A stretch of DNA of 64,000 bases from SCUB01 sp041918675 (lineage in GTDB: Bacteria > Pseudomonadota > Alphaproteobacteria > Rhizobiales > Xanthobacteraceae): the NCBI GenBank assembly GCA_041918675.1, contig JAYRVF010000014.1, positions 124,001 to 188,000 of the forward strand. Reading direction: 5' to 3'. The notes beneath the pieces were generated by a model. That model was not told the DNA's origin. It saw nothing but the letters and a program-made list of their open reading frames with translations, and searched no databases. Of the stretch, positions 62,957 to 64,000 are shown one piece after another; the stretch's first letter is position 1; the number at the start of each line of letters is the position of its first letter. A program made the position numbers and the translations under genes.

Positions 62957-63842
62957 GATCACACGCCGCCACTTCACCGCGCTCGCCGGCGCGACGTTGC
63001 TCTCGGGGCCCGCTCTGGCGCGATCCGATCAACCGGCGATCATCCGCGCCATTCCGCGAAGCGGCGAGGCGCTGCCGCCGGTCGGCCTCGGCACGGCGCG
63101 GGTCTTCGATGTCGCCGACGACGCCACGCGCGCCAAGGCGACGGCGGTGCTGAACGCCCTCCTCGCCAATGGCGGCAAGCTGATCGACACCGCCTCGGCC
63201 TATCGCGACGCCGAAATCGTTCTCGGCGATGTCATCGCAGCCGCCGGCGCGCGCGAGAAGCTGTTCATCGCCTCCAAGGTCGTGCGGCCCGATCCCGAGG
63301 AGTTCAAGCGGACGCTGACGCGGCTGAAGGTCGCGCGGATCGATCTCATTCAGCTTCACAATGTACGCGATCCGAACCAGTCGCTCGCGTTGTTCCGCGA
63401 ATGGAAGGACCAGGGCTTGTGCCGCTATATCGGCGTCACCTCGACCTTCCACAATGATTTTCCCGCCGTCGAAGCCGTGCTCGCCCGCGAGAAGCCGGAT
63501 TTCGTGCAGGTCGACTATTCGCTCGACAACCGCGAGGTGGAAAAGCGCATCCTGCCGCTCGCCGCCGACGTCAAGGCGGCCGTGCTCACGGCGTTGCCGT
63601 TCGGTCGCGCGCGGCTGTTCGGCGCGGTGCGGGACAAGCCGCTGCCCGACTGGGCGAAGGAATTCGCCGACAGTTGGGGCCAGTTCTTCCTCAAATTCCT
63701 GCTCGCCGATCCGCGCGTCACCGCCGTCATCCCCGGCACGTCGAGACCGGAGCACATGATCGACAATCTCGGCGCCATGCGCGGCGCGCTGCCGACGCCC
63801 GAACAGCGCCGGCGGATGATCGCCTTCGCCGAGACGCTGTGA
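62946..63842 (+). CDS. Aldo/keto reductase with a Tat-type signal
   Basis: The 298-residue protein has an N-terminal twin-arginine type signal TRRHFTALAGATLLSGPALA (about 6-25) followed by an AKR barrel. The catalytic tetrad can be read: aspartate and tyrosine in LIDTASAYRDAE, lysine in FIASKVVRPD and histidine in IQLHNVRD. The start overlaps the carrier gene by 11 bases. Exported AKRs are less common than cytosolic ones; the second Tat-signal oxidoreductase 1.5 kb upstream makes a periplasmic redox function plausible. Substrate and cofactor source in the periplasm are unknown. Confidence 0.87.
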   Translation: MTVEITRRHFTALAGATLLSGPALARSDQPAIIRAIPRSGEALPPVGLGTARVFDVADDATRAKATAVLNALLANGGKLIDTASAYRDAEIVLGDVIAAAGAREKLFIASKVVRPDPEEFKRTLTRLKVARIDLIQLHNVRDPNQSLALFREWKDQGLCRYIGVTSTFHNDFPAVEAVLAREKPDFVQVDYSLDNREVEKRILPLAADVKAAVLTALPFGRARLFGAVRDKPLPDWAKEFADSWGQFFLKFLLADPRVTAVIPGTSRPEHMIDNLGAMRGALPTPEQRRRMIAFAETL

Positions 63843-63972
63843 CGGCCGGCGGGGCCGCGCGCCCCCGCCAAATGCCGTCTGGACAACCCTTGTCGCCGGG
63901 GGCATAGGTGCGCGCGCGGGTGGCCCCGCGAATTCGCGCCGGCCTTTTTTCCCGCGCGACGGATGTTCGCGC

Positions 63973-64000
63973 ATGCGGATCTGCATCATCGGCGCCGGCG
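63973..64000 (+). CDS. Start of a Rossmann-fold protein, cut by the window end
   Basis: Only nine codons are visible, MRICIIGAG, which is a dinucleotide-binding beta-alpha turn at the very N-terminus. That arrangement fits ketopantoate reductase-like proteins or FAD/NAD-dependent oxidoreductases; the choice cannot be made here. It follows the aldo-keto reductase by 130 bases on the same strand. Confidence 0.55.

Overview
This is a GC-rich, gene-dense chromosomal window from a Gram-negative alphaproteobacterium, most likely of the Hyphomicrobiales (Rhizobiales). The pointers are a complete ADP-heptose/LPS-core gene set, a probable GnnA/GnnB pair (diamino-sugar lipid A, typical of this order), a host-attachment-family protein, a palindromic intergenic repeat of the kind scattered through Rhizobiales genomes, and GTG starts with 4-base gene overlaps. 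Genus cannot be fixed from the sequence. I saw no tRNA, rRNA, CRISPR array, IS element, phage gene or plasmid-type origin; it reads as ordinary chromosome with strong metabolic clustering.

Layout. (1) 1-3150: a TPP riboswitch drives thiM-thiE-thiD and, 12 bases further on, a TRAP-type solute receptor cut by the window edge. (2) 3338-11806: a stand-alone Lrp-type ligand domain, then a long minus-strand run of an EamA transporter, an orphan molybdenum-hydroxylase large subunit, MurJ, a DegT aminotransferase, a Gfo/Idh dehydrogenase and a short transaldolase. (3) 12104-20266: LPS core region with a flippase-like membrane protein, HldE, HldD, WaaF, GmhA, GmhB, a family-4 glycosyltransferase and GalE. 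(4) 20296-27862: an amidase, a soluble globin-coupled chemoreceptor, AhcY, MetK and a core-MetE family protein (S-adenosylmethionine cycle).

(5) 28009-32694: a complete branched-chain amino acid type ABC system (livKHMGF), followed by a host-attachment protein and a small cytochrome c. (6) 34440-40654: a valine-catabolism operon (mmsA, isobutyryl-CoA dehydrogenase, hydroxyisobutyryl-CoA hydrolase, mmsB, a zinc alcohol dehydrogenase) with a degenerate carboxymuconolactone-decarboxylase-fold protein upstream. Uptake and breakdown of valine are therefore neighbours. (7) 40968-47341: the lower meta-cleavage pathway (dmpC-E-F-G-H-I order) with a divergent GntR regulator, but no ring-cleaving dioxygenase. 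(8) 47537-53327: a plus-strand CoA-dependent beta-oxidation/aromatic group (FadB-like, PaaI, PcaF, two alpha/beta hydrolases). (9) 53490-60175: a second Liv-type ABC operon that includes an acyl-CoA ligase and its own receptor. (10) 60687-64000: a Tat-exported F420-reductase-fold protein, an ATP/ADP-translocase-like carrier, a Tat-exported aldo-keto reductase and the first codons of a further Rossmann-fold gene.

No wholly novel multi-gene system could be demonstrated. The observations I would follow first are the TRAP receptor inside the TPP-riboswitch operon, the transport-plus-CoA-ligation operon at 53.5-60.2 kb, the dioxygenase-less meta pathway, the transaldolase beside the heptose genes, and long inverted repeats upstream of livK and of the globin chemoreceptor.
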